Shown piece by piece: positions 47,575 to 60,190 of a DNA stretch of 64,000 bases. The position numbers were made by a program, and so were the translations under genes. The stretch's first letter is position 1; the number at the start of each line of letters is the position of its first letter. The DNA is taken from assembly GCA_022606135.1 (NCBI GenBank), contig JABYQN010000007.1, positions 186,001-250,000 of the forward strand, given 5' to 3'. Source of the DNA: Fomes fomentarius. Its lineage: Eukaryota; Basidiomycota; Agaricomycetes; Polyporales; Polyporaceae. The notes below the pieces were generated by a model that had not been told where the DNA came from, ran no database searches, and was given only the letters and a program-made list of their open reading frames with translations.

Positions 47575-49001
47575 CTATCGACCACCGCCCACACCAATTG
47601 CCGTGCGCATATACGGGCCACTCATAGGGCCGTACGGTGTCGTCGGCATCTGGGCGGGCATCGCGCCGGCCATGACCGGAGTCGTCATTCCAGGCATGCC
47701 CATCACACCATGTCCTTGCGGGCCCGGGGTTTGCTCGCGGCCGGCCGGGGCGATGGCGCGGTCCTCGCGCTCCGCGATCGTGGCCGCAGTGCCTGTGCGC
47801 ACGTTCTCTGCGATGCCGTTCTGGATTGTGAACGTCTGGCCGAGGCCGTAGAGCTTGCCGTTGTACTCGGGGTCGTCAAGCGTGTCGTTGAAGTAGAGCT
47901 CACGCATCTTGAAGAACGTCGAGGCGGTCAGGAGCGAGTCGGAGCCGGCTTGGTGGGACGGTCCTATTCGCATGACCTGGTGTGCATTCGCGCCGGTACA
48001 GAGAAGGATCGCGGGATGAGCACGTGGAGAGCCAGGAGACGAAGATTCAAACCGCGCACCCCGAGGTCGTCAGCTACGTCTTGTAGGCCACCTTTGAGGA
48101 CTTTGCATGACCGCATGACGAACTTGATGTCGTATATTGTTGGAAACCATGTGTGCAGGACGTCAAAGAATGTCTCCTCGTTTGTTGGTAATGACTGGCC
48201 GGTCAAGAGTTTGACGAAGTACCCGAAGTCGTAGCCACTGTGGAAGACACCAGTCAATACCACGCTCTGCCGAATCGAGAGCAAACGAGGCAAGACCTCG
48301 CCAGGGCCGCGTACCGACCGGCAGCCAGCGACAGCAACACATTACGCGCACAGGACATTGTCATGAGCCTCGTTCCCGCGCATTGTTTGTCGCGACGATC
48401 AAGCACGCTAGTCCTCACCTGTGAAACGAGATCCACTTTGTGTCGGGCGACAGCACGAGTCCGGACGTAATCATGAGCTCGGCAAAGTCGTTCGGCTCTA
48501 TGCCCATCTCTTCATGGCGTCCCAGATCTATGCCCGACTTCTCGAGCAGATCTATGGATTCGGGCGCATACATGTCCTCCCTGTGTGGGCGGATTACGTA
48601 AGCGTTACCAGCGGACATGGGGAGACCAGAGTTAGGCAACTTAACGCACGTCTGGCTAAACCTGAAGTTGAACTGCCATGTAGATACCTCCTGTGGGTAG
48701 GTACCATCCTCGTCCGCCAGCGTGAGCCCAACTTGAATGATCTTGAGTAGGTCGACGTTACACCGCATAGTCTGGTAATGGTAATCTGACGAGGTCTTGA
48801 ACGCGCCTATCGGTCGTGCGACCACCCCTGGGAACTCGGTGTCCTGCACAAGAACGGCAGAGATGAGCGAGATGAGCGTGAGTGGCGAGCAGCGGGAGTG
48901 CGCCGGACCATTGCGATGTACGGGTACTTGTCGATCAGGTCGCGAATGTTGGCCATCTCCGTCTCCAGATTTGGTGCCCATACTTCACGTATCCGAGACA
49001 T
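47575..49001 (-). CDS. CAF1: CAF1/POP2, CCR4-NOT deadenylase subunit
   Basis: A DEDD-family 3'-5' exonuclease that shortens mRNA poly(A) tails. ATG at 49001 gives [20 protein letters not shown], then [11 protein letters not shown]. After an intron: [20 protein letters not shown] (catalytic Asp/Glu), [68 protein letters not shown]. Then [17 protein letters not shown] (third Asp), [19 protein letters not shown], and [20 protein letters not shown] (the last His/Asp pair). All catalytic residues are present. The C-terminal tail after [17 protein letters not shown] is Pro/Gly/Met-rich, ending TAG at 47575. Introns sit at about 48860-48920, 48580-48660 and others. The tail is longer than in animal CNOT7. 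Confidence 0.96.
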
Positions 49002-51126
49002 AGTTGAGACAAGTCACAAGAGAGTGCCGTCAGCGTAGGCTCGCGAGAGAGTGAAGCAGGATGGTGGTGGTGGCTGTCTATGCCCATGGCCCATTACGGA
49101 GTGTTTGTGTCGTGTTTGGCTGCAATCCTCTCAGGCGTCTACTCTCCATACCACAAGCGCTCGTTTCCTCTTTCGTCGCACTGTTCAGTCACAGTTCTCG
49201 CGGCTAACTTGTATTCCAACTTGTGGAATTCAGCTCACCTCTTCGTATACTATCTCTGACCTATGTGTATTTACCAGCTAGTATTGGTTGACAAACGAAG
49301 GCATATAGGTATCCATTAACCCAGACTGTCAAGCTCAGGATATATCACATCAAAACTTGGAGCACGCCGGATCGGATTTTGAAACCACCGGTGAGTAGTT
49401 GTCCAAATACTCGCATTCTTGACAACGTAATTACTTTAACCGCAGAAAAGACCATGTCGGGTACGAGGAAAATGTCATAACTCATGTGAGTAAGTGGCAC
49501 TCGCAGGGCACGAGATATATGGTATGTCGATGGAGTCGGTCACTGTCATGGCCGACGTCGTAGGCCTGTTAAGAGAGGGATGCGAGTTAATGCCTCGTAC
49601 GAAGGTAAGGCGAGAGAGGGGCAATTTTTCTTGATGGAGATGTGGGCGCGCGTGTGGGCTGTAATGTGTTGCATTCCCATGACATGGTAGACGAGTGGGT
49701 TCCTGCGCGCCGGTCCCGCCCCTTGGGATCGTCGTCGCAGTCATCCATCGCAATAGCGACGCAGAGAGTCCCCACGTACTCGTGGAGATCGTATATGCTC
49801 CGCTAATGCGACGGTAACTAGCGACAACGATGCCTTGGGCGGGATGACTGGAGAAATCCACCCTCCACGAATGTCGACGACGGGGATGAGGTACGTAAGT
49901 GTCGCATAGCCCTCCTCTCGTTTGCCGGTGGTCGAGACAGTACTATGGACTCACCGCTGGCACAGGCGATGTCCTTGAAAGGCGTCATGGAAAGACGAGA
50001 AGGTAGAGAGGAAGGAGATGGAGAGGTTGGGGATTGTCCGAGGAACGAGCAGAGTACTTATATGTACTGGGTTGTCCCTCCGCCTATATTTTCAAGGTCC
50101 CCAGTCTGTCTCGTATGAATCGGGTGAGACACACCTCCTCGCGTCAGTAACCATTTTCATCCCGTGCCAGTCCGGCGTTCGTAATATCCACTGCTGTGAG
50201 CTCATTCCTCCTCGTGAACGTCCTCGCCCCGTGAGAGACGCGCACCGCTCTACGCCGATTACGGGTACGGAAGGTGATGACTGAATACCTCGAACCTCAG
50301 AAGCACGGCCGGATCCCTACACATGTCGGACACGACCATTATCCCGCGTCCAGGATGCTGTATGCTTGTTTGGAGGTTGCCGACATGATCGTCATTGGAG
50401 ATTTTGAGGAAGCTTCGTCTCTGAGGCGAGGTGCTTCTCCGTCTGCAGACGCCATTCTGTGAGGTTATTGTATGAAGCGCGCCCATCGCCTCGCGTGAGC
50501 TCTCAATACAACAGCCCGTGAGTACGTCGAGATAAGGCGAAATGCGGGGGGAGTTTCTCCCCATGGCGCAGTCTGTTCGGCGTCTTAAGAAACAGAAGGG
50601 GGCCGTCCTGAAACCTTCGTCAGCGGGTAGGTGTCGTAAGGTCTTGTTTTACGCGAAGCCCTTGACTCCCTGTAGATGTCGCCAAACGCGGGCTATAAAA
50701 TCTTCCGATGCCACAAATCGGACTTGCTCCTGTGGCAGATCAATACTGCTTACAGCCAGCTCTCGAAGACGACAGGCAAGCTTGCAGAGGCGTACAGAGA
50801 ACGTGGCCTCAACGCTTGCATGGTTTTCGATCTCAGGCTCTGATAAGAACATCTGTTCTGGGGTTCAGACTAAGCGTCACGAAACACCGCGCATCCGGAA
50901 TTCGGGGACAAACTGTATATTATGTAACGACACGGTGCGCATGCCTTTCTGAAGAGAAAGTCCGTTCCTTCCAGTGCGTACGAGAAGCGGAAAATTAATG
51001 AGTTCGGGACCACTACATGCTCGCAGGACGCCAGCGCGGCCCATGGCTAGATGGACCGGGGGTTCCTCCTCGACGCATTGTCCCGGTCTGGAAATCTTAT
51101 AGGTCGTGCTGCAAACCCACCCTGCA
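49002..51126. other. Spacer of 2.1 kb, no supported gene
   Basis: A short start (MTPFKDIACAS then GTGAGT, minus strand near 49990) and a following minus-strand stretch with YDLHEYVGTLCVAIAMDDCD (near 49740) might be part of a small unknown gene, but I could not complete it. The minus frame 50649-50852 (LRELAVSSIDLPQEQVRFVA) is also protein-like without a family. Confidence 0.4.
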
Positions 51127-54100
51127 TCACACGTTCTCCACCTGTAGCGCCGGGATTCAGTGACCCATACGTCCCGCGGAGTGTCAGGAATCCTTACGTA
51201 GTTGCTCGGGAAGATGCCCCTATTTCCATTTGCGTCCAGCCCTACAGATCGTGATCAGGCGATACATCAGCCATGCAGAACATTGTGCGTTCTGACGAAG
51301 CGGGCGTACCTTCCCACCAGCCGTCTGCATAGTTGCGTCCACCTGTCGGACCGTCGGTGAGCTGGATCAGCTTGCCCTCTTCTACATCAATCTCATCGGG
51401 TCCCTGTGCCTTGTAAGCGTAGACGCCGCGAACTACGATGTATGCGCATAATCAGTCGCGGGAGGGCAGGCGAGGAAGATGCCCATGATTTACCGTATTC
51501 CTGGGATGTCTGTTGGTGGCTGAGGGAAGGCGTGGTGCTCCTTGGCGTCTGACCACCATCGCCCTGCAGAAACTCCAGGTAGGAGGCCGGGACGAGACCC
51601 TTGCCTCCGGATTCGTCGGCCACCTTTACCCACCCAGAGCCATCATCTTCTTCAAGCACATGCACCGTGCTCTCGGCTAGAAGAAGAACGCTCAGCAGTG
51701 GCGCCACCCGAAAATTTCTTCCATCACTGACCGAAGACGGCCAATTCGAATGGCGACGTTGGTGTAAAGTCGAACAAGACCCGAGCAGCAGGACCGCGTT
51801 CTTCCGAAGCGTGTGTCGAGGGGGCAAATGAAGACGGCGTCGGAGTGGCTTGATCAGAGACAACTATCGCGCCGGGATCAGCTTCACAGAGACGGACCAG
51901 GACAACGAGAAAGCGGGGCGTACTTCTCGAGTCTGCATGCGAGATGACGGACGAGGATCTAGAAACGCTAGACACAGAGTCCGAGGTGTGGTGACCGCGG
52001 CCTCCGTGACGGGTACCAGTACAGTCTGCAGGAAGCTGCAGCGTGTTGTTCGGTCACCGCGACTCCTGACAGATTGGAAGCAATATTGGAGGACCCTCTC
52101 ACCTTCAGTTCGCACTTAGAGTGGACGGAGATGCCGCAAGCCTTGCATGTTTTCCCTTGTTTGCTAAGACCCCAAATGGACGACTGACAGCACCACATGG
52201 GGATAGCAGAGAAGCAAGAGGGCCTTCGTGAGTATCACCATTCTCTCATGGGACGATTAGGGCGAACCTTGCAGTAAGCACACGTTGCGGGGATCGAGAA
52301 GGAGGTGCTCTTGAAAGAATGCGGGCTTTGCGCACCTTCGTCTCCTGCAATAACGGATCCGATCAACGTCGTGAGGAATGAGCCGGCAACGGAGCAGCAA
52401 GGCGCAGAAAGCAGGTTACTCGTTCTGAGAAAACCCACACGTGGAAACCGAACAGACGGGATCGGCAAAAGAGGGACGATCTCGGAATTGTCTAGCCTTA
52501 CCATCAAGCGCAGAAGTTATTGTTTCTATTTCAGTGGCGAGGACAGCGCCGGAAGTCTCATAGAATGTTAGCCCATGCTGGGCATCCAGATAGTTCTTGA
52601 CAATGGCACGCCGCGGGATGTGTAGATGTCAGAAATTAGCTATCGCCAATCCTGTTCCCATACGCCCACAAAAGGCCACCTCACTTACATCAAGCACCTC
52701 GTCGGCGTTACCCAGGGTAGCGTTCGCTGAATACGCAGAGACCAACTTTTCCAGCTGCCCCACATCCTTGCCTGTCAGGGTTGTAAGTGGGTCGTGGTGG
52801 GGGATATGTTGAACCGGCGCTTGAGCCAGGGGAGGGGGGAACCGAGGGTTCCGCACTTACGTTTCGAGGTTAGCACGGGTTCCAGTTCTTGGTGTTTGCT
52901 TCGGCACCTAGTCAGCCTGTTCTGCAAGTAAACCTTGGCCGCACGCTCCACGCTCATGTCGCCCTGATAACGATCAGTGAGACCTCGCTGCAAGCCCAGG
53001 CACGATGGTCGGACCCACGGTGTCATAGTGACTGGGGCATGGCTCGAAGGCCCAATCGGGCGGCGGCAAGAAAGGAGAGATGTTATGATCGATGAAGAGG
53101 TCTTGGTCCGCGCCGGGATTAACCGCATTGAGAGCTGCCTCACAGTCGTTGAGATGGGTTCGTATCGCATCAAGGTGCTTCGATTGAATATCTTGAGCGA
53201 CCTTCAAAGTGTCTACCAATCGGTTCAGGAGACGCGTCTGGAGGTCTTCTACAAAGGGATGAGACTGCTGGCCGCTGTCGACGTGGCAGATGCGCCGTCA
53301 ACTCACGGAATTGCTGATCGGGACCATGTCAAGTCAGGCGTCTCACAAGACAGCATTCTCGCGAGCAGAACTTACATTCTCGAGCGCGGGTAGGTCATCG
53401 TCGTAGAACTTCGATTTGACCCTATTGGCTACCGTGATAGAGATTAAGTAGGCGCTATAAGGGGTGGAATAGCGGGTTAAGATAAAGGACGACGGTAACT
53501 AGGAGGCCTGTACTTTTTGCTGTTGAGCATGTCAATGTGCTGCTGTTCGTACTGCCTGGCCGCCCTCTCGGCATGCCGGTCGTCTGCAGAGCGTTCCTAC
53601 ACGTAAGGACAATAAGACGGGGCGCGCGACCATTTAAAAGATAACATATCATTACCTGCTTCTGTCGGTACGTATCTACTTCCGTACATTCGTCGTCGTA
53701 CTGCAAGACGGTCAGAGACGGTGGTGGTAAAAGGCAAGAAGCTGGATACCTTCTGCTTGCTCTATGGGAGCGACCGGGGGAGTTAAGCATATGTGAATAG
53801 GTCACGGAGTTAGCGAGCGAATCAAACCGACCTTGATGCGATCGGCATACGCGCGATCTCTGTCAGACAAGAGCTTCTGATAATGCTGCATTTCTTTCTT
53901 CTTTGTTTCCTCGTGCTTGCGTTCTGTGGCTTTTAGCGGTTCAACAACCTGACCGTTGAGTGCATCGGCGAGGTTAATATGGTCCTGTGCGGTGTCACTC
54001 ATCGCGGACAAAAGCTGGGCATAGGCCTTGTCAAGAGTGCTGAGAAAATTCGGGGAATTCAACAACTTCTTATGATGATCAATTGAACGGCAAACCTCTG

Positions 54101-54489
54101 CCTAATTGTGTTCTCATCCCATGCTTTGGTGGGCTCGTTACCAACGACGAGTGCTGGCATCTTCTTTGCTTTCTTCTCCGCGGCTTTCTTGACCAGTAGT
54201 TGCAGCTTGGTGGCATAGTCACGCTCAAGTGCGGCCCGCTCTCGATGGAGGTCACGAACCTGGAGAGGGAGGAGATCAGTTGAACGTGGCGGGGTTATCA
54301 CCTACGAAGCCTAGAACTGACATCTTCTAGCAGCTCCAATTGTGCATCGGTTACACTGGCTATTTTCTCCACTTGATCCTGTCAAGGACGGAAGTGTGAG
54401 TCGTCACGCGGTGTCTCGGGGCCTGTGAGAGTTGGTCAACCCACGGGAAGATGCTGCCCATAGGTCTGTCCGGTGCCGGCAGCGGCCAT
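51127..54489 (-). CDS. BZZ1: Bzz1: F-BAR, C1 and two SH3 domains
   Basis: A syndapin-like adaptor acting with type I myosins and Las17/WASP in actin assembly at endocytic sites. ATG at 54489 (MAAAGTGQTYGQHLP) joins to DQVEKIASVTDAQLELLEDV. The F-BAR domain runs to about 52950: RDLHRERAALERDYATKLQL, LNSPNFLSTLDKAYAQLLSA, KYDDECTEVDTYRQKQ, LVDTLKVAQDIQSKHLDAIR. After DAQHGLTFYETSGA there is a C1-type zinc finger: HSFKSTSFSIPATCAYCK plus KTCKACGISVHSKCELKV, with the full His/Cys set. SH3-1: ARVLFDFTPTSPFELAVF, HVLEEDDGSGWVKVADES, LVPASYLEFLQ. SH3-2: RGVYAYKAQGPDEIDVEEGK, YADGWWE, NRGIFPSNY, then a last 15-nt exon (51141-51127) giving VENV and TGA. About 12 small introns. All expected domains are present in order. 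Confidence 0.95.
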
Positions 54490-57018
54490 ACTCTCAGTGC
54501 GAAAGTGCCGTAGTAACCGTCGATGATGTCTCTGAAGGTGGGATATGGTATGGTCTCTCAGGCCGGACAGGAGGTGGTAGCGGAGACAAAACGGACTGTG
54601 CACTAGCAAGCTGGCCGGCGCTTCCCACCAGAGTGGATCGCGATTCGCTGTGCTCTTTGATCGGGGAATCGCGTGCCGTATCTCCAAAACGGGCAAGCGG
54701 CACAGTCACGTTCAAGTTCATGCACAAGTCCTGCCAGCTTGTGCTTATGCCCATTACGCAAGTATAGAGTCAGTTTAGCGTCTTGTTTGGTGTGTTTGTG
54801 TGGATGCCTGCAGCGTGGACAGGTGGACATTAGGGCCAGAATCACATAGGCAGTTCCAAGGAACAGTTCAGTCGGAGATTGCCGTACTGCGCGCTCATGA
54901 ACTTGGCCAGTTCCACCGCCCTTTCGTCTGCACTCTGCCCTCTCCCACCATACCTTCTGAAAGTCCTTCTTTCCTTGTTGAAATATAAAACCCCTCTCTA
55001 CTGCTCATACGTGTGCCTTTTCAACCGAAAGGATACTCCGAACTCTATCAAAACCTCACCCACTTCCACGGCACCAGCGACTTGATTGCAGCCCTCTTGG
55101 TCGAAATAACTAATTGTTGCGCGAAGGACAACAGGTAGCAGGTTGTAACTCGCATACCAAGCTTACTACCACTGGTGAGCATGGGAAAGCGGCGCTCACT
55201 GCATCTTACTACTGTACCCTCGTATGCGTCGCATTGATTAGTTACGACGTATCTCGGCATACACGGCTCTACTGACTGACCTGTATGAAACTCATGCCAA
55301 GTATAAGCAGGTCAGTGACACCTACCTTGGGATATGGCTACATCGCTGATGTCTCGACAAGAATAATTGCATGTATCCTATGCGCATGGCGGACAGTCGG
55401 AGCCCTTGCGTCCTACGTGGCCCAGCTCACGCTGAGGTCAGCTCAGTGAGGTGCGCAAGATATATTTATCCCTCAATTTCTCCGATATTGCATGCGGAGC
55501 ATCCTTCCTGTCATCCTTCCTAGTGGCTGCTTATGGTTACCTCCGTACCATATGTGCAAGCAGGCGTAGATCGATACGCATGTATATATGGCGTTCTGCA
55601 CGTGCCTTCGCACGATTTGCTGACGTCTATGCCCATCCAGAGCACACGCGCACATGAAGCGACATTCAAGACACGTTTAATGGTTCCCGGTAGCTCTGAA
55701 CGTGAGTCATACTACTTAGGATTGCTTTCGTTGCCTCGCATGTGATTCCCGACCCCAAGTCATCATGAATCGCATTTACCACTTGCCCCAGCCACGGTCC
55801 TGTCAGATGTTCCACATGCTATGATTCAGCCACCATTCTGCATGGTTACGTGATCCCGGTGTAGAGTACGACCTCACCGGCTAATCCACCATGTGCTAGC
55901 ACGCCGCTCCTGTTCAGTGCATTCCACATCTGACGTCTGGACTGCTTGAGAGGTCAGCCACAACCATTCGCCTTGCCGGTGTTCTCTGATCACCTTGCTA
56001 CCATCCCCAACAAGACGGATAGGGTTCGGCTGCGAGCATTTCAGGTCAGTCTTTGGCCATTCCAGGAACAAGATAGCCCATGACTCGCACGCATAATAAT
56101 GCGTCCGACTGCTGGCATGAGCCACTGATTCTGCTACCGGTGGTGGAACGTGACACTTTTGTTTCGCCGGGTCCCTCAACTGTTCCCATGGGTGGTGCAT
56201 GATATACACATAGCCGAGCAAGCTGTCCAGACCTCACGACGCCTGCGTCATCTCTGAGCAGCTCCGGTGACCCCGATTTGTTACATGTTGAAGCCTCGAT
56301 TATTTTTTCCTGTGTAGTCGGGCGTGCGGCAGCGGCACCGACAACATCCACTCGCCGACACCCTCGTTCCTGGTCGGCAAGCACCGAACATGCGATCACA
56401 CAGTGATTAGATTATTGCGTTTAAATTTGACTCACGGGATTTGCCTCGCGGCCGGCCTGGCGCCTGTTGCAAGATGCACTGGACGCGCCCATCGTTCGCA
56501 GGATGTCCCGTTGTGCGTCTGGTTTTGCACGCTGTCTGCACGACTCGCCGCCCATCTGACTTTCTTTGTGACCCAGCGCGATACCCACCACTGCGCCTGC
56601 ACGCCCGCGGTCGTCTCTCGGGCGACCCATCATCCCGTTCCGTGCCCACGCACATCACCTCCGGACTACACCCGTTCACCCTAATTCGTCCTCGGACGTC
56701 AAAGTACACTCATCAATAACGCCGACGTCAAATTTCCAGGGTGCCACGGACTGAGGCAGTACACCTGGCAGTCTCGCGGTCTCGACCCGGTCGCCTTTCC
56801 GGCCTTCATTGCCCCATCATATTGCGCTTCGCCTCCCACTGGGGTGTCCTAGGAACCGAAAAATTGAAGTAAATACATGCATTTGCAGAGCGGCTCCCCT
56901 TGCGCCTCCAGGTATAAGAGCCCGTTGTCGACCGTCCCTTGAAGTTCCACTCGCTTCTCTACACTCCACCCTCCATACCTCCCTCCTCGCCATACTCTGC
57001 GTCACACCGAACTCAACG
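54490..57018. other. Spacer of 2.5 kb, no supported gene except promoters
   Basis: Minus-strand frames 56046-56399 and 55874-56221 (PIRLVGDGSKVIREHRQGEW) look partly protein-like but match no family and have no clear splicing. The 3' part holds the promoter of the next gene. Confidence 0.4.
56913..56918 (+). promoter_or_regulatory. TATA-like box of the double-psi beta-barrel gene
   Basis: TATAAG sits 106 bp upstream of the ATG at 57019, followed by a pyrimidine-rich stretch. The position fits a core promoter for a secreted-protein gene. Confidence 0.5.
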
Positions 57019-57605
57019 ATGATGTCGCCCTTTACATACTTTATCCTCTTCTTCGCACTTGTGTGCAGCGTCCTCGCTTCGCCAATCAACCTCGAGAAGC
57101 GCATCACGCACACCGGTCGTGTATGTACTCTTTGTCCTCATCTCCGTTGCGTTCCATCCTCACGCAGACGTCTCTCATAGGGCACATGGTTCAACGTCGG
57201 CCTCGGCGCGTGTGGCAAGAACAACGTCGACAGCGACAAGATTGTGGCCATCTCTTCTAAGATTTATGGCTCTGGCGGGAACTGCGAACAGGTTAGCCAA
57301 GCGCTCGTAGCAGCCCTTTATCCCCACAATTTCTTACTCTTCCTCCGCAGTACATGGAAATCAAGAACACAGCTAATGGGAAAGTCGCTTACGGCAAGGT
57401 TCGCGATGAGTGCCCTGGCTGCGGTGCTGGTGACCTCGGTACGTCCATCTCCCTCGCCACACTCGGACTGTTTGACGCTGTGCTGACATTGTGTCTGGAC
57501 ATGTGAGCAGACATGAGCCCTTCGCTCTTCAAGCAGCTCGGCTCCCTTGACACCGGCGTGCTCAAGGTCTCCTGGCATTACATGGCGAAGGGCTGGAAAC
57601 CCTGA
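57019..57605 (+). CDS. Secreted RlpA/expansin-like double-psi beta-barrel protein
   Basis: Four exons (57019-57120, 57181-57291, 57351-57438, 57511-57605) give 131 aa. A clear signal peptide, MMSPFTYFILFFALVCSVLA, then a possible KR processing site (NLEKRITHTGR). The mature domain begins GTWFNVGLGACGKNNVDSDK, IVAISSKIYGSGGNCEQ, YMEIKNTANGKVAYGKVRDE, CPGCGAGDL, and ends DMSPSLFKQLGSLDTGVLKV, SWHYMAKGWKP. This is the small basidiomycete DPBB family related to RlpA-like, expansin-like and riboflavin-aldehyde-forming-enzyme annotations. The Asp after KVR and the C..C..C pattern match. It probably acts on the cell wall or another carbohydrate; no catalytic role is assured. Intact. Confidence 0.92.
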
Positions 57606-59363
57606 GCGCGCTCTTGAGAACCGTCGCCTCGCTGCTCGCGCCACGCCGTCCTCCCTTCCTCCATCAAGTCAACGCCAGGCTATTTATCTGCAGTTCCAGG
57701 GGTTTCTATCGTTCTCGGCCCCCCTCGTCTTCCTCCGGGCCCTTCTATCCTCGGTGATCGAAGGCTGCGTAGAGCCGCGCTCCGGAGCGCGATGCCTCCG
57801 TTATCCTATGCGACACTATGGCGCGGTCGGCAGCCACGTCTCTAGCAGACCTCTCCATACCCCGCCGCGTCTCTCTCACCATCTATTGCTATCATATCCC
57901 TCCTATCCTACATCTAGACCTCATCCCCCGTCCCCCATCCTGCATCTTACATCCCGCACCCTCACCAACTGACGGATCAAACGAAAGCGTATATGCCTAT
58001 GTAGAGCGGTGTACCACCAACCCAACCCAACCTGTAGAAGTGATCATGTAGCACTATAGCGCGTCTGTAATAGGTGCCTCTTCCTCCGTGATCTGCGATC
58101 GTGTAGCTAGGCACCATTCTACACAGCACTTTCCATACCAATACATCCGGGGTCTCCGCCGCTGCGGACCACCCCCCTTTGTCTTCACTTTTTGCGCGTC
58201 ACCGCTCCGGACATTCACCGCTCAATCTCCGCGCTCTAGGAGTGTTCATCCTATTGTTCATCCGTCTAGTGAGCGGCGGGCGTTGGTTGCCATGCACAGA
58301 AGGCGTACGTACGTATTCGCCTACAGTCCCATTATAGTTTCACCTCCGGGATCGCTGCGAGCATTGAACAAGTGCTTCCCGTCGATTGCACCCGTCCACG
58401 CCTCCGTCACCGACATCACGACAGTCAGTCTCTGGACTTGTCAATGCGTTGCCATTACAACCTGAGTACCCCGTTTGACACTACCTGTCCGGTGGGATCG
58501 CGGACATTAGGGTAATAGGCTAACTCGTCATTCCGTGCTTCGGGATGATCGGAAGCGTACCAAATACGTACTACAGCATCCACAATTGATCTGGTTGACT
58601 CGGTCGTAACCTTCCATAAGCTCACAGTCATGACCTCCGCGAAGCGTGGATAACGCGAGGCCCATGGCACGAGCGGCGCTAATCCTAAGGGGTATTAGCG
58701 CTCGTCCATTTACACCCCGTAGTCTTTCTTACATACAGCCCGGGGGGTCCGGAAGACACATTACTTGCTTGAGGTTCAAGCATAAACCCCGAACGCGAAG
58801 TCCGATCAGCATGCGCTGGTCGGGTTGTGTAATGATCACGAGTACACGAGGGCGCGCTGTTGGGCGCAGCTGCCAGTAATAGTGAGTCATTACTTGTGGG
58901 CGCGCGCGACGCCCCAGAGTGCGGAGAAGTGTACGTGTGCGTGTACGTACACATGCGTGCACGGGATGGAGGGGGTAAACGCTGTACCAGTTACATTACT
59001 GGGGCCTGGAGGGTATGTGTTGCGGGTTGAGGTGCGGTAGTGATACAATAAGGCGTGTAATGGATACAAGCACTTGAACGTGGGTCGTGGCGGGTCAATC
59101 TCCGGGTCGTCAAGGAGCGTCGTGGTCGTCAACGTGAATGTGAACATGAACATGGACGCGGGGAATGGGGACGGGGACGGGCATGGGCGAGCGCATGAGA
59201 GCTAAAGCACGGAGCATTGTGTGACTCGGAGTACCGACTCTGAGACTTCGAGTGCTTTCATGCGCTATGCGAGCGGTTCACAAGTATGCGATGTCAACGG
59301 AGTGACGTCAAAGTGAGCCCGGGGCGTCCGGGGGACATTGAGTCCAGCGAACGCGACTGAGCG
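57606..59363. other. Spacer of 1.8 kb, no supported gene
   Basis: Pyrimidine-rich (C/T) on the plus strand from about 57830 to 57970. Around 58926-58963 purines and pyrimidines alternate in GT/AC steps. Minus-strand frames 58455-58670 (TVSLWKVTTESTRSIVDAVV) and 58729-58962 look partly protein-like but could not be assigned. Confidence 0.4.
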
Positions 59364-60190
59364 CTATGCGGCAAGGCAGACGAGGAGCCAGGCGATGGCG
59401 GACATCAAACTCGCTAGCTCCCAGAGGGCGTACGAGTGATAGAGCACGCCAAGAAAGGAGCGCGTTCCCCCCGAGTCGAGCGCGTAGTCCGCGGGCGGAT
59501 GCATGTCGTCCGCAAGGCTACTGGCGGCGGTAGGTGCCGGCGAGGATGCGGGTGAGGGCCGCAGCGCGAGGTTTGGATGTGTGCCCGAACTTGGGGGCGC
59601 TAGAAGCGTGACCGGCGCCGGGCAGGCAGCCGCACTGGACACAAGGTGGCAGACAGCACTTTCGAGTACGTCGAATGCGTCCCTGCCGTCAACGTAGCTA
59701 TCGAGAGCCGGTGTTGATGTCCGGATGAAAGATGGTGATGATGTGTATGGATGAGATGGATGCCAGTTGAGCAGAGCCTGCGTCATTTCTGACGATGCGG
59801 CGAGATCAAAGATGCCAAGGAGTTCTCGGGACACCGGTTCTCGTGCTTCTGGTCAGTGTGAGGAGGTGAACGTAGGGCGGCGATGGCGAGAAGACGACCC
59901 ACCACAGCGGAGACTCTCGGCTTCAATGACGAAGATGCCGCCGGTCCGGGAGTTCGAGTAGTGGACAGTTGCGGAAATGTTGACATGGGTGTCAGGCCTG
60001 GATACAACATAACGTTGAGATCGGTCCCCAGGCAAACATCTCCATAGAAGGCGACAAACACGACATACACCGAACATGAGTAATGGATGCTTTCACGGGA
60101 CACTGGAGAAGCGCTGCTGAGTGCGAATACTGGGGTCAAGGTCGCGCAGATGATAAATGCGCGGAATGTGGCGGCAATGCTGGGAACCAT
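59364..60190 (-). CDS. Secreted four-cysteine protein with hydrophobic C-terminus
   Basis: Three exons (60190-60069, 59997-59903, 59848-59364) join with GTATGT..CCAG and GTGGGT..CCAG introns to give 233 aa. Signal peptide: MVPSIAATFRAFIICATLTP, cut near VFALSSA. Then ESIHYSCSV, PDTHVNISATVHYSNSRTGG, IFVIEAESLRC, EAREPVSRELLGIFDLAASS, DGRDAFDVLESAVCHLVSSA, ACPAPVTLLAPP. The Ser/Pro/Ala-rich middle could be glycosylated. The C-terminus ends with a hydrophobic stretch (LWELASLMSAIAWLLVCLAA), so a GPI anchor or a TM tail is likely. Cysteines in the mature part: near residues 39, 71 and two more before the stalk. No family is recognised. A cell-surface or wall protein is the best guess. Confidence 0.75.
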
